Part shown: in pieces, positions 1-10,368 of the stretch | Numbering within the stretch: position 1 is the first letter of the stretch | Layout of the letters: every line of letters begins with the position of its first letter | Source of the DNA: Chinchilla lanigera | Taxonomy: Eukaryota > Chordata > Mammalia > Rodentia > Chinchillidae | NCBI RefSeq assembly: GCF_000276665.1 | Contig: NW_004955477.1 | Span: forward strand, 1,343,260 to 1,407,259 | DNA length: 64,000 nt | Direction: 5' to 3' | The notes under the pieces: model-generated | The model's input: the letters and a program-made list of their open reading frames with translations, nothing else | What the model was told of the DNA's origin: nothing | Database searches by the model: none | Position numbers and translations under genes: made by a program

Positions 1-1190
1 ATCTTTGACAGGGTAGCTGAAGGGTTACGGAGGGGGTGATTGCTACTCTAGGCTTGCCCAACCCCTCTTGTCACCCAAACCCCATTTTCTTACTCTGTTA
101 ATTTTTAGTAGGCCAAGAGCGACTTCCACCCTCTACTCCTCTGCCTCCATCACCTGGGGCGAGATCTCAGGGGACTGGGCTACCACCTGCCTTCTTGCCT
201 GACCCCAGAATCTCCCTTCTTGGCCCTCACAGCAATGATCTGCCTGCTCTGGACCTGTGACATAGGTGAGCTCCTAATCCACACAGGATTTTATTCTGCA
301 TCTTATCCAAGCTGCTTAGCAGACACTTCCCCCCGCTAGTTCCCAATGGCTCTCCATTGCACAAACAAGGAAACTGAGGCTTGAATCAAAAGGAACTTCT
401 ACCTATGGGTAACACTTAATTTTACTCCTCACTTTCTCCTTTACTGTTTCTCCCTCTGCCTTCTTCTTTATCCCTCCCTCTCTTCCTTCCATTTTAACCA
501 TTGTTAAATATACAGCCCGGTGGCATCAAGTACACTCACAGAGCTGTGCAGTCACCAGTCGCCTCTCTAGCAGCGGAAATCTGAGGGTGGGTGGTATGGG
601 CGGAGGAGGCATTGTCTTCTCTGTCTCCCCCTGAGTGTGCACATCCTCTTCATCCTCCTGGCACTTCTGTGGTGCTGTAAGCAGGCCCTTTCGGATACCT
701 GCCACATAAGAATTGAGTGAGGGTGAGGGCCTTGAGAGGCAACAGTCTGGGAGGAGACATGAGCAGGAGAGACTGGCTGACACTGTTCAGAGAGACACCA
801 GGACTTTGCAGCGTACAGAGCCACGCTCATGACTTGGAGGCCTGGCAGCAAGAAGCATCCTTTCCATCCTGTTCAGCTGTAGCCTCTTCCTCCACATTCC
901 CTGACCTGCAATTTGAGATGGACGAAGGCATGACTCCTGGAGGGCCCTGGAGAGAAGGCATAGGCCATGAAGAAAGTAATGCTGAGTGTCTGAGGGAAGA
1001 AACATCAGCTAGAGACAGAAGAGTGGGCAGACGCTCATATGGTGTGCTAGTGCCACTTGGCTGGGGTCCTTGGGTCAGGCCCAGGTAAAAGCTTGGACGC
1101 TAGCTTTGGGACTCCTGAGGTGAGTCAGCATAGCTCAGTGTCCTTGTCTGCTTGGTGATTAAGAAATCAGCTGCCACTTTTGTAAATAAA
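1..1190. other. Non-coding segment, no gene recognised
   Basis: I see no exon-like structure or clear repeat, apart from a pyrimidine-rich tract near 425-490 and a short MIR-like motif near 365-385. A 123-codon frame at 717-1088 on the plus strand is overlapped by minus-strand frames of similar size, has no recognisable domain and is best explained by locally raised GC content. Confidence 0.5.
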
Positions 1191-1194
1191 GAGG

Positions 1195-1365
1195 GGAAGA
1201 AGGGCTGAAGGGAGGGGAGGGGAGTGGGAGAAAAAGAAAAAGCAAGATATGGAATCTGTACCATGTACAGGTACAAATTCCCTATGATGAATGTTATCAC
1301 TGTGTATATCTATTTAAAAAAGAATGAGAAAAGAAAATAACAAGGAAAAAAAGAATAAGCCTCCA
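1195..1365 (+). mobile_element. LINE-1 3' UTR and tail, 5'-truncated
   Basis: A purine-rich stretch with four short G-runs (1210-1228) is followed by a segment matching the L1 3' end at 12860-12930 in this window: both have a 'tccc' or 'cccc' run, then a 'gatgaatg' motif, then an A/T-rich tail. A G-rich polypurine tract in the 3' UTR is typical of mammalian L1. No ORF2 sequence precedes it, so this is a short stub. Confidence 0.55.
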
Positions 1366-1845
1366 CACAACAAACCATCTCATACTTAGAGGCTTCAGAC
1401 AAAAACCATTATTTCAACCAGTTTCTGTGAGTCAGGACCCAGGCATGGCTTAGCTGAGTGGCCCTGGCTCAGGCCTCTCACAAGGCTGCAGTGAAGCTCT
1501 GGAGAGGCTCCTGTCATCTCCAAACTCACCTGGGGTGGAAGAATCCCCTTCGCATGAGCTTGTTCATGTGCCTGGCAAGTCACTGCCGGATATTGGTAGG
1601 AGGCCTTAGTTATGTGGCATCTCCTGAGCTGCTTCAGTGTGCTCTCTACATGGTTGATGGCTTCCCTGAGAGCGGGTGACCCAGGAGAGAGTAAAGTGAA
1701 AGCAGTGACTTGTATGACCTAGTCAGAGAGGTCACATCCCATCCTGTCCACAACATTCTCTTGGTGACACAGGACAGCCTTATTTATGGAGGGGACAATA
1801 CAAGGATGTACACAGAGGGAAGGCAATTGGAGTCATCCTAATGCC
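1366..1845 (-). mobile_element. MLT1-type LTR (ERVL-MaLR), antisense
   Basis: Landmarks of an antisense MLT1 LTR appear in order: 'tctgtgagtcaggaccc', 'catggcttagctgagtggc', 'ctctcacaaggctgca', 'ggaggcctt' and a degraded 3' part with 'gtgactt' and 'cacatcccatc'. A second MLT1 in the same orientation lies at 18705-19235. MaLR LTRs are solitary remnants of old non-coding retrotransposons; no internal region is visible. Confidence 0.7.
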
Positions 1846-1984
1846 TGGCAACCACACCTGGCCTCAGCATCCTCACCTGTAACGAGCAACTGAGCCTGCC
1901 CAACACCGTGAGAATAAGGGAGATCCTGTGTGGGGAGGGTAGGACGCACTGTAGTATGTTAGAGCTCAGGACAAGACAGATGTG

Positions 1985-2435
1985 ATGTTGGGTTTATGTG
2001 TCAGTTTAACAGGGTCAAGGGAGGCCCATACAGCTGCTTAAACATCATTTCTCAAGGGTTTGGGTGAGGGTGTTTCTGGAAGAGATTAGTATTCAATCAG
2101 TAAGAAGATCTACCTTCACCATGGTTGGTGGACACTGTCCAATGCATTGAGAGCCTGAATAGGACAAAAAGGTGCAAGATGAGTGAATTTTCTCTCTCTG
2201 TTTGAGCTGGCACATCCATTTTATTTTTAAATCATCGAGATTCCCATGCCCAGGTCTCAGACCTTGGAGTTGTACCAGATTGAGAGTCACACTACTGGCT
2301 TCCTGGTTCTCAGGCATTAGATCTCAGATTGGCTTATGTCTCTGGCTTACCTGGTTCTTCGTTTTGCAGATGTCATATCATGGGGGCTTCTCAGTCTCAA
2401 TAATTACATGAGCCAATTCACACAATGAATCCACT
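1985..2435 (+). mobile_element. MLT2-type LTR (ERVL), 3' part interrupted by a B1
   Basis: The start 'tatgtgtcagtttaac', then 'gagggtgtttctggaagagatta', 'gcctgaataggacaaaa', 'ttgcagat', 'cttctcagtctc' and 'catgagccaattc' follow the order of an ERVL-associated MLT2 LTR. The copy is cut at the 3' end by a B1 with an 11-bp target duplication. A second, 3'-only copy of the same LTR type is at 50800-51055. Confidence 0.75.
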
Positions 2436-2588
2436 TTTTTTTTTTTTTGAGACAGAGTCTTGCTCTACAGTTCAGGCTGGCTTTGAGCTCACTTTGTAGC
2501 CCAGGCTGGTCTTGAATTCTCAACGATCCTCCTACTTCCACCTCCTAGTTGCTGGGATTACAGGTGTGCACCACCATGCTCTGTGGTT
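2436..2588 (-). mobile_element. B1-type SINE
   Basis: A T-run (the reverse of the A tail) leads into 'gagacagagtcttgctcta', a duplicated 'caggctgg' core, 'gctgggattacaggtgtgca' and 'ccaccatg', a full antisense 7SL-derived B1. Direct repeats at 2425-2435 and 2589-2599 match at 10 of 11 positions and mark the target site inside the MLT2 LTR. Confidence 0.9.
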
Positions 2589-2607
2589 ATGAATCCTCTT
2601 ATATGAC

Positions 2608-2725
2608 AGGTCTGGGACATGCATCTGTAGTCCCAGCTACTCAGGAGGCTGAGGCAGGAGAATTGCTTGAGTCCAGGAGTTTGAGGCCAGCCTGAGCAAT
2701 AGACTCTATCTCTTAAAAACAAAAA
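2608..2725 (+). mobile_element. Alu-like 7SL monomer SINE (FLAM/proto-B1 type)
   Basis: This plus-strand monomer reads 'ctgtagtcccagctactc', 'aggaggctgaggcaggagaa', 'ttgcttgagtccaggagttt' and 'gaggccagcctgagcaa', ending in an A-rich tail. The 'gtagtcccagctactc' box is the form seen in 7SL RNA and early Alu monomers; the other B1 copies here carry the 'tgctgggattaca' form. It may be an older or distinct 7SL-derived lineage. Confidence 0.7.
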
Positions 2726-3200
2726 TGAACAGTCTTTCTTATATTCCTGTACATATCATCTTGGCTTTATTTATCTGAAGAAGCTTAGTACAAAAAGATA
2801 AGATTGAATGTCTGAATTGAAATATAATGTAAATGGAAAATGAATCTGGAAAATTACTCCAGATTCTAAGACTTAATATGAAAAAGATAATGAAAATTAC
2901 CTCATTCACATGTTGAAATGGTATTTTGGGTAGCATGTTAAGGAGATGTTTTAATTAAAATTTTACCTGTTTTTTTTTTGCCTTTGTTGATATGACTAGT
3001 AAAATATTTGAAAACCTATGTGGCTGGCATTCTCACAGCCAGTGCTGGCCTTGACTACGAACCTAGGAGGGTAGTATTCTCTTTCTTATCACCCCAGAGC
3101 TTCCAGAGAACTCAGTGCATAGGAAGTGCTCAACACATGTACAAGTGAATGCTGGGAATAAAGGAGGTATATATTCCCAGCATTCAGTTGTATACAACCT
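2726..3200. other. Non-coding AT-rich segment
   Basis: No gene is seen. A short T-run lies at about 2969-2980 and a MIR 3'-end-like motif ('cagtgcataggaagtgctcaa') near 3113-3133. The frames in this interval are under 70 codons. Confidence 0.45.
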
Positions 3201-3204
3201 GGGG

Positions 3205-3350
3205 CAGAGGGAGCCCCACAGTATTTGGAATCAGACAAACCTAGATTCAAATCCTGGCTTAACTCCTGTAAATGAGTGCTTAACTTTTGTGCCGGGGTTG
3301 CACATCTGTAAAACAGGCTTGCTAGTGTCTGCTCAGCTCGGTCCTCTGTT
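3205..3350 (+). mobile_element. MIR SINE fragment
   Basis: The sequence has the MIR core order: 'ggaatcagacaaacctagat', 'tcaaatcctggctt', a 'gtgcttaactttt' segment and 'catctgtaaaacagg'. MIR is an ancient tRNA-derived SINE shared by all mammals; this copy is strongly diverged. Confidence 0.65.
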
Positions 3351-4620
3351 GAGAGATGTACCCATGGGAGGGCTTGTCATGCGGGCTCTTAGAGTTGGTG
3401 CATGCTAGCTTCAGGCTGAGAGTAGCTCAGACTGGGTGCTAGGGCAAGGCGAGGTGCAGCAGCTCGCGCAGACATATGTACATCCTGGGCTTGGGCGGTT
3501 GCTAGCCACATGCTTGGCTGTTAGCACAAGCCTTCGAGTTTTCTCACCTTCCTGTGCCCTACTGTGGCCTGGACTTGCTCCTTGATGGAAGCAGCAGCTG
3601 CCTACTAGAGCGTGAGAGCAGAGTGGCCTGCCCAGCATTGTCCTATCCCCTTAGCCCAGCACGGGTGACAGCTTGGAGGAGACACCTTCTGCGGTGGAGA
3701 CTGGTCCCAGGGCAGCACACAAGGGCATGCCAGAGGGGCAATCCTCCTCAGCCCTCCTCAGAGTCCTCCCCAGGGGTCTGCCTACCCCATAACCCCCGTT
3801 AAGCACTAGTTCTGAACTCCACATCCCATGTCTATTTCTAAAAGGACTGGAGACAGACAAAAGGGAGCTGCATTTTCTGTTATCAAGGCAGAAAATCCCT
3901 ATACTTAATTAAAATGTGCCATGGCAACCAGCGAGGTATGTGTAGCCGGGTGCACAGAGTGGCGGTTGCCGCTGAGGGCGATGCCCACGTGCCATCCCTT
4001 TGTTCCAGGTTCTGGGAGAGGTGATGGCGCAGTGCCTTTTGTGAGTGTGGCCTTTGTCTGCAGTATGGGGTGGAAATGCAGGGCCTCAGTGGGGTAGAGC
4101 CTGTAGCCTTTTGGGTCAGTGCCTTGTCAGGCTGGGATACCAGGCAATCCCAGAGCAGGCTTGACCCAGTCTACATCAGCTGAGGGCCATGCTGGGGACA
4201 CAGGGGTGATTCGACAGTACTGCTTGTGGAGGCAGATGTGCAGGCAGATTGCTATAAGACGGGGGAGAAGGACTTTGGTAGGTAAAGGAGGAGAGGCCCT
4301 GTGGACCTGAGGCAGAGGGCTGAGATCAGAGAAGACTTCCTGGAGAAGTCATAAGCTTCACGGAGTAGCTGAGTACAGCAGAAAGGAGAAGAGTGAGCGT
4401 AGGGTGGAGATGAGGAGGGAAGGGATGTTTCTGGTGGCAGGAGCAGCACGAGCTAAAGCATGGAAGCGAGAGCTTGATGCAGGGATGTGCACTGCTCCCA
4501 GCTCCTGTGCTATAAAGCGTCAGGAGGACCAGGTGGGGACATCTGAGGTTGGGCCAGGATCTTGGAGGACCCTGTGTACCAGGCTGAGAGGCAGGGATAT
4601 TATGCTGTGAGGGTGATAGG
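3351..4620. other. Non-coding segment, moderately GC-rich
   Basis: I see no exon structure or clear repeat. CpG dinucleotides cluster loosely near 3950-4000, too few for a CpG island. Overlapping short frames on both strands (for example 3411-3638 minus, 3554-3802 plus) shadow each other and show no domain. Confidence 0.45.
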
Positions 4621-4623
4621 TAG

Positions 4624-4658
4624 CATAGAAACTTTCATAGAAAGTTTCATAGAAACTA
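4624..4658. repeat. 12-bp tandem repeat, about three copies, with internal dyad
   Basis: The unit 'catagaaacttt' occurs nearly three times in a row, with one C-to-G change in the middle copy. That change creates a perfect 9-bp inverted repeat (4628-4636 with 4640-4648). Confidence 0.85.
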
Positions 4659-4659
4659 T

Positions 4660-4888
4660 GATCTGACGTGGATCAGTCAGATCAGCGGCTGCTGAGCCTG
4701 GTGGCAGCCTCGTTGTGCTAGGAAAGCTCAGATGAATCCTCTGTCTTTCTGTGGGGCTCCAACTCATTCTGCAGGTGACAGTGGGGGGACCTCAGTGTAC
4801 ACTCACACACACACTATGGAAGGGTAGTGCAACGTGCTCTCCCAGTGGATGGCAATTCTGCAGGGACCTAAGAAGGGGGCAGCTGAAC
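4660..4888. other. Non-coding segment
   Basis: No gene is seen. A short CA tract lies near 4801-4816. Confidence 0.4.
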
Positions 4889-4889
4889 A

Positions 4890-5075
4890 TGAAGGGACCG
4901 GAGCAAGTCTTGAAGTCAGGTATCATTCTGGCTGTGTGATCTCAAAGAAGTCACTTAACCACCCTGAGCTTGGGTTTTCCATTTTTAACTTGAGAAGGAA
5001 ATGACATCACTTGCAGGAAGCACATAACAAGGGATTGCTGCACAGCAGTCTTCCATGTATGACACTTGTTACTGG
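4890..5075 (+). mobile_element. MIR SINE
   Basis: The order 'ctggctgtgtgatctcaaa', 'gaagtcacttaaccaccctg', 'agcttgggttttcc' and 'gagaaggaaatgacatcac' follows the plus-strand MIR core and 3' half. Confidence 0.7.
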
Positions 5076-5097
5076 TTTGGAGTAACACACAAGAGAA

Positions 5098-5162
5098 CAA
5101 ACCCCACCAAAAAACCAAACAAATAAACAAACAGCAACAACAAAAAACAAAAACAAAAACCA
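5098..5162. repeat. A/C-rich simple repeat (CAAA-like)
   Basis: Low-complexity run of CAAA, AACA and CAAAAA units. Confidence 0.85.
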
Positions 5163-6820
5163 GAATGGAACCCAGTGAAGCTCACGTCAATTAGAACCTA
5201 TCAATTTAGGGTTCCTTCAGATTCTCGGGGCTTCGGGGCTGGCTGCCAAGAAAGAAGGACCACTTTCAGAACACTTTCCCTTTCTTCAGCAGTAGTAGAG
5301 AACCCAGGAATACAGCAATAAGATCACTCTCATGAAGCCAACCAAGTGCCTCCCCCGAGAACGTGAGTCTCAGTAGCCTGAAACATGAGTTGCCCAGGGC
5401 AGGGCTTTGTCAGCCTCATCCACTGACTGCATGCAGTGGCCACCAAGTACCAAGAGGATGAGTGAAGAAGGGTGCTGTTGCCTCCATATCCTGGGCTTTT
5501 GCCTGGCTCAGAGGCTTCAGCAGGTGTCAAGAGGTGCCAGACTGCTGGTGACAGCGTTGGCTTCAGCCAGACTGTTGTTAGACTGAGATTTGGGATCCAG
5601 GAGCATGAGGTCATTATAGGTGCCTCAGTACCCTAAATTAAAGTCATGTTAAGACCTCATAAGTGCTCTGGATGCTTCTTGATTGCCTTTGAACTGCCTG
5701 CCTGGAGAATGGGAGGCTCCTGGCTTGTGTGTATCATGACTCCTGGCTTACACCCTGAAAGGCCCAGCGGGGGAGGGGACACACAGGGCCAAACTGAAAG
5801 CCTAGAAACCTCAGCTGGCAACTTCTTGGTCCAGAGAGAGAATACACATCCATACAAGGGCTGTTGCTGAGGGAGATGGCTTTCCAGGATCGTTTAAAAG
5901 ACATCAATACAGAGGCTGTACAGCCCCTAGGATGGTGATTTTTAAAGTCATTTATTCAGTATGAGACTCTCCTTGCCCCATCCAATTTTATCCTCTATCT
6001 TCTTAAGGCCGGCCTAGAAAGGAGGAACCCATTTTCTTTAAATAAATAGGGGCTGCTGCATCCAATTCAAAGGGTTTAAGGTCCCTTGGGACTTCTCAGT
6101 TCCCTTGTAAGGTTTAGGACTTTGGAACAGAATTAAAACACTAAAGGCAAGAAGCCTGGAAAGGAGAGATGAGGATCCCTGCCAGTTCCTTCAGGCTCCT
6201 GCAGGGCCTGTGGCAATCTGCCCCACGGGGAGCCCGTGCCACTGAGAGGGAAATGGTCCAATTCAGGACTGGTTAGAAATTGGGCTCATATACCAGCCAT
6301 TAGGGAACTTTACTAGATGTGAAAATGAGAACTTTTTGTAGTTGCTAATGAGAGCACCATTCTTAATCTGACCTCTTCTTGGCTGTGGGAGATGGGCACT
6401 TTATCTGAAACTCAAGTGCCCAGACTGAGAAGAAAAAGGAAGCCTGCTGGTGTGAGAAGGGGAGGCTGGCTGTGTCCTGTTCCCCTGTGGCCACATGTCC
6501 ATGCTGTGTTCTTGGTGTGTTGTCTTTAGAGCAAGTGCAAGTGCAAGGGGTAAGACGGGGCCATCAGCAACCATGTGTCCATCGGACAGGCAGTGATGCT
6601 CTTCTCTTTGTAAGATGGGCAATAATAGGATAACGTGGAGTTGCATGAAGGCCTTCTGATTCGTGAGCAGTGGAAGAAAACTGTTCAGAGCAGCAGCAGA
6701 TAAATCTATATTGGTGTTTAGCATTACACTGGAATAATTTGGTGATCTGGCTTATCCTTTTGGTCAAGTTGGTTGCCCGAGGTTTATGTGGGGGTGCAGT
6801 TCCGTTAGACGAATAGAGTT
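5163..6820. other. Non-coding segment, largely repeat-free
   Basis: No gene is recognised. Overlapping frames (5330-5614 minus, 5646-5870 plus, 6401-6724 minus) have no recognisable domain. The part from about 5880 to 6120 is AT-rich, repeat-free and could be conserved non-coding DNA, which cannot be judged without an alignment. Confidence 0.4.
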
Positions 6821-6822
6821 GG

Positions 6823-7132
6823 CAGTCTCAGTATCTGTGGGTTCCACATCCTTGGACTCAATCAACTGTAAATTAAAAATATTCAAAACAATAATTGTAA
6901 TTATGCCAAACATGTAGAGACTGTTCCCCTTGTGCTTTATTCTCTAAACAATACATCATCTACATTACATTAGGTATTATAGGTAATCTAGAGATGGTTT
7001 ACAGTATACAGAGGGTATGCACAGGTTGGATGCAATTATTGCTTCATTTTATATCAGAGATTTGAACATCTGTAGATTTTGGTATCCAGGGGACTCTGGA
7101 ATCAAGCCCCGTTGGACCACAAGGGATGACTG
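6823..7132 (+). mobile_element. MER2-type DNA transposon (Tigger group MITE)
   Basis: The element begins 'cagtctcagtatctgtgg' and ends 'gaccacaagggatgactg', imperfect terminal inverted repeats of MER2 type. Internal landmarks 'ttggactcaatcaactgtaa' near the left end and 'gatttgaacatctgtagatt' and 'tggtatccaggggactctgg' near the right end agree. About 310 bp, non-autonomous, no transposase. The TA target duplication is no longer visible. Confidence 0.8.
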
Positions 7133-7149
7133 CAAGACTGAAAAGAGGC

Positions 7150-7370
7150 GGTGAGAGGTTAAGAGAGAGAATCTGGGAGAAATGAGCTCTGGACCTTGCT
7201 CCAGAGCTGTTTGATCTTGGACTTTGTACTTCACCTTTCTGAGCTTCATTTTCCTGGAAGATGAAACATGGATTCATGGTCAATATTGTATTTGGGTCCA
7301 GGTTTGTAAGTCTGTAATGGAATCCACTACCCCAGGCTCTCATTAAGGCATGGGTCAGCTTCCAGGAAAC
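7150..7370 (+). mobile_element. MIR SINE fragment
   Basis: Diverged MIR-like order: 'gagctctgga', 'ccttgctccagagctgtttg', 'atcttggactttgtacttca', 'cctttctgagcttcattttc'. Confidence 0.5.
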
Positions 7371-7375
7371 CATTC

Positions 7376-7535
7376 TTTTTTTTTTTTTTTTTTTTTTGAG
7401 ACAGGGTCTTTCTATGTAGTTCAGGCTGGCCTTGAACTCACTATGTAGTCCAGGCTGGCCTCAAACTTGCAGCATTACACCTGCCTCAGCCTCCTAAGTG
7501 CTAGAATTACAGCCATATGCCACCACGATGATCTT
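7376..7535 (-). mobile_element. B1-type SINE
   Basis: A T-run of about 21 is followed by 'gagacagggtctttctatgt', two 'caggctggcct' blocks and 'cctcagcctcctaagtgct'. The end nearest the SINE 5' end is more diverged. No convincing target duplication was found. Confidence 0.85.
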
Positions 7536-8333
7536 TCCCTCTCTAGGCAGCCAAGGAGCAGTTAGCCACAGATTAATAACAGCATCTCTACAAATGTTTG
7601 TTGAAGGTTGCATGTCAGAGACAGTTGCACAATTATGACACTGGAAAAATGTTTTAAGCATGATGTACAATGACTCAAATCACCAGGTGGTTTAGTCTTG
7701 TCACAGATAACCTTCCCAAACAAGGTTTGAAAGATGCTGTTTGGCAGTAGCCTGGGACAAAGCCGGAGTCCAGCAGGGGAGGAGCGTTTGGAGGGGGACA
7801 CACTCGAGAAAGGCTTTCCTTTCCATCATGACTGACTTAGTGCCCCCACCCACGCATCTATGTATGACATTCTGGGGCAGATTCAAGGTTGACATTGGAC
7901 TTTTTGCCTTTTACCGTTCTGCTCCATACCATTGTGTTTGAGTCTCAGAAATGTGGTGACTTTAATCTCAGAAAGACAGTGTTTTTAGAAAATAATCGAG
8001 AGCTTCAAACCCTAAATCCTTTAAGAAAACTTCATTGCTCCGATAATTTTTTTCTCCAGATTTATCTTCTTGCCCAGAGTCTGTCCCCTGCCTTCCTGAG
8101 CCTCTCAAGAAGCCCTGAGATCTCTTTGCAGTTTGGAGATGGAAATCTCAGCGCCCCCTAGGCACATGGAGGTGTCACTCTTCCACTACTTGAATGCTTA
8201 TTAAGTGACAGTTGTCCTCTCCTGAATATTTGCACGGCCCCAGAGTGTACCCCTATTTGAGAGAAATACCAGAGTATCTCAGTTCTTAGATTTTTATTTG
8301 TTAATGTAGATAGGAGCTATTCTTAAATAAAGC
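7536..8333. other. Non-coding segment
   Basis: No gene is recognised. Short frames on both strands overlap (7562-7801 minus, 7701-7895 minus, 7741-7941 plus, 7889-8161 plus) without known domains. Confidence 0.4.
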
Positions 8334-8349
8334 AAAACAGCTAATTTTA

Positions 8350-8442
8350 TTTTATTTTTTATTTTTATTATTTTAAAGAGTAAAGGAAGGATAACATAGT
8401 AATGGGGGGCTTACCGAATTACAGACAAAGTGGTAGGAAATT
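8350..8442 (-). mobile_element. Young, severely 5'-truncated L1 3'-end insertion
   Basis: A 93-bp insert starts with a T/A-rich run (reverse of an A-rich tail) and ends with 'acaaagtggtaggaaatt'. It is flanked by a perfect 16-bp target duplication, 'aaaacagctaatttta', at 8334-8349 and 8443-8458. The distal motif recurs inside the 494-bp insertion at 14416-14909, so both are 3' ends of one L1 family. The tail and variable 5' truncation are typical of target-primed reverse transcription. Confidence 0.75.
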
Positions 8443-8584
8443 AAAACAGCTAATTTTAAAAGCTTTTGTTTTTGTAAAGATTAAATTTTCTGCTTACTTA
8501 GTTCTTTTGTTCTCTCTGTACATATTCCTATGGTTATAAAGGTATCACAGTGCCTTGCACATAGGAGGTTTGCAGTATATGATT

Positions 8585-8930
8585 TTTAAATGAACACAAT
8601 CTTTTTAAAATGAACATAATATTTAAAAGTTTTTTTCAATTTATAAAAGTAAAGTTCAAATAATATACACGAGACTTAAATATAAATATCTCCTTGTCCC
8701 CTGCTTTAGTCTTACTTCCTAGAGTAACCACACTTGGGTATATATTATTCTAGATTTCAAAAGTGTAAATATACATTGCATATACTGAGATTTTTCTCTC
8801 TGAAAAGTGATCATTTTATCAATAATGTGTTTTCAGTTCACTTTTGCTGACCCCCGATATGTCATGGATATATTTCCATTCCAGTTAATATACATTGACC
8901 TAATTTTAATGAGCGTAAAATAATCTATTT
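8585..8930 (-). mobile_element. Old LINE-1 (L1M group) 3' UTR remnant, antisense
   Basis: The string 'tatatattattctagatttc', the 'catatactgagatttttctc' block, 'gtcatggatatatttccatt' and a degraded 'cattgacctaattttaatgagcg' follow an antisense L1M 3' UTR. Overall divergence is high. A MIR-3'-end-like motif ('cagtgccttgcacataggag') lies just upstream at about 8549-8568. Confidence 0.55.
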
Positions 8931-8955
8931 AGTCAATCACATTGTTTTCCCATAG

Positions 8956-9003
8956 CAAACAAGGCTGCGGCCAGGGCTCGTGCTGCTGCCCTTGCACAGC
9001 TGA
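8956..9003 (+). other. Candidate 48-nt micro-exon, unproven
   Basis: A 48-nt stretch lies between a reasonable splice acceptor ('ttgttttcccatag', ending 8955) and a perfect donor core ('gtaagt', starting 9004). Its length is a multiple of three. It is GC-rich (CpG and alanine codons) within AT-rich DNA. One frame reads NKAAARARAAALAQL without a stop; the other plus-strand frames give a terminal stop or a cysteine-rich peptide. I do not recognise the peptide. Splice-like signals occur by chance, so this remains weak. Confidence 0.12.
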
Positions 9004-9009
9004 GTAAGT

Positions 9010-10325
9010 GCCTCTGTGCATAGATCCCTAGAATAAGATAGGACCTTTTAATTAAAGCCCCCAACACTGGCCCCAAACCTTTGAGGGCTGCTCCATAAAT
9101 ACTGGTTGATGACAATAGTAGGTTGTCATATTAATTAGAACAGGAAAAGACCCATTAGGGCAACAAATGCACATTCATAGGGCGAACTGGTTCTTGGGGA
9201 GGAAGACATAACACTTAATATTGTCATCTGTAAAAAGACAAACCACATTAAATGTATTAAGTAGCAAGGTGCCCGTGTACTAGCATGTAAAATATTCCCA
9301 AAGGAGTGTTAACTTGACAGAATGCATAAAGATTCTGCATTAACGATAAAACAGAGGGATTATTTACACAGCATAGTTACTGAGAAAGTATACAATTTGA
9401 TCTAGCTAAAGGATTTTACTGTATAAATTATTGTAGCCTCTACTTCAATCACAAACAGCCTTCCAGTTGGGCAATTGCCTTATAAAAAAAAAAAAAAGAG
9501 AAGAGAACAGTTTCCAATTGTCTGGAATGAGCTTCAAAAACAGGCAACTCAGTTCTGATAGAACAATTTAAACTGCCCATCTCCTTATCTGATGTGGACA
9601 TCATTTTTCAGAAGGGGCAACTAGCTCAAATTAAATAGTTCTGCTGCAGACAGTCTGTCTGTGCCCCCATCCCCACCCTCTTCCCTTGCAGGGTGCTGCA
9701 GGCCTCTGCTAATTTAAGAAGATTGGTCTGGGCAGTGGTAAAGTGAGATGAATAGAAACAACTTTAACAGAGAAAAAAATGGATGATATTAAAAAAAAAG
9801 AATAATGGGTAGTCTGAAGCTGATTTGACATGGGAGACTATATTCCTGACTGGTTGATTGTCTCATAAACCCTTTTGAAACCCCGGGCTTTATTTACAAA
9901 TGATCTTCACTGTGGACCAAGAGTTCAACAGGAAAAATAATGAGCAAAATCTATGAGTTGGCTTGAGCCAAATAGGGCTATCGTGCCATTGTGAGAAGAG
10001 GTGAGAGAGAGCATCTCAGGGACCATTTTGATCAAATTGTCCTGCTTCGGGTTGGGGCTGGCTGGCTTATTGTCTCAGGTACTTCAAGGACTTGCCTGGT
10101 CCTCCTCTGGCCATGACCATTTTCACTTGGACAGAATGAGCTGAGCTGCAAGGAGAGGAGGGGCCTCTCCTTCCTGCCTGCTGAACGGCTGGGCAGCTAA
10201 GCCACATGCTGTGGGCTGCAGAAAACACATGTGCATAGACAACTCCAGGAACTGGAAGAAAATTTCCCTCTTCCTTCCTCCTTTCTTTTTTGATAGGCTT
10301 CAGATGTGACAATGCAGAGTCTGCC
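9010..10325. other. Repeat-poor AT-rich segment, possible conserved non-coding DNA
   Basis: There are almost no interspersed repeats over 1.3 kb and several homeodomain-like TAAT cores ('ttttaattaaagcc', 'cattaacgataaaac'). A short A-run is at 9484-9497. No gene is recognised. The absence of transposons, compared with the densely invaded DNA that follows, is consistent with constraint, but conservation was not measured. Confidence 0.35.
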
Positions 10326-10333
10326 TTAAAACT

Positions 10334-10368
10334 CTTCTCTGTCTGTCTCTGTCTGTCTGTCTCTCTAC
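10334..10368. repeat. (TCTG)n/(TC)n simple repeat
   Basis: A run of TCTG and TCTC units of about 35 bp. Confidence 0.85.

Noticed and set aside
1366..2435. Possible endogenous retrovirus with coding internal region between two LTRs
   Set aside because: The two LTRs belong to different families (MLT1 and MLT2), lie in opposite orientations, and have no retroviral gene sequence between them.
3940..4010. Possible CpG island or promoter
   Set aside because: Only a handful of CpGs over about 70 bp; no TATA box, initiator or downstream exon is recognisable.
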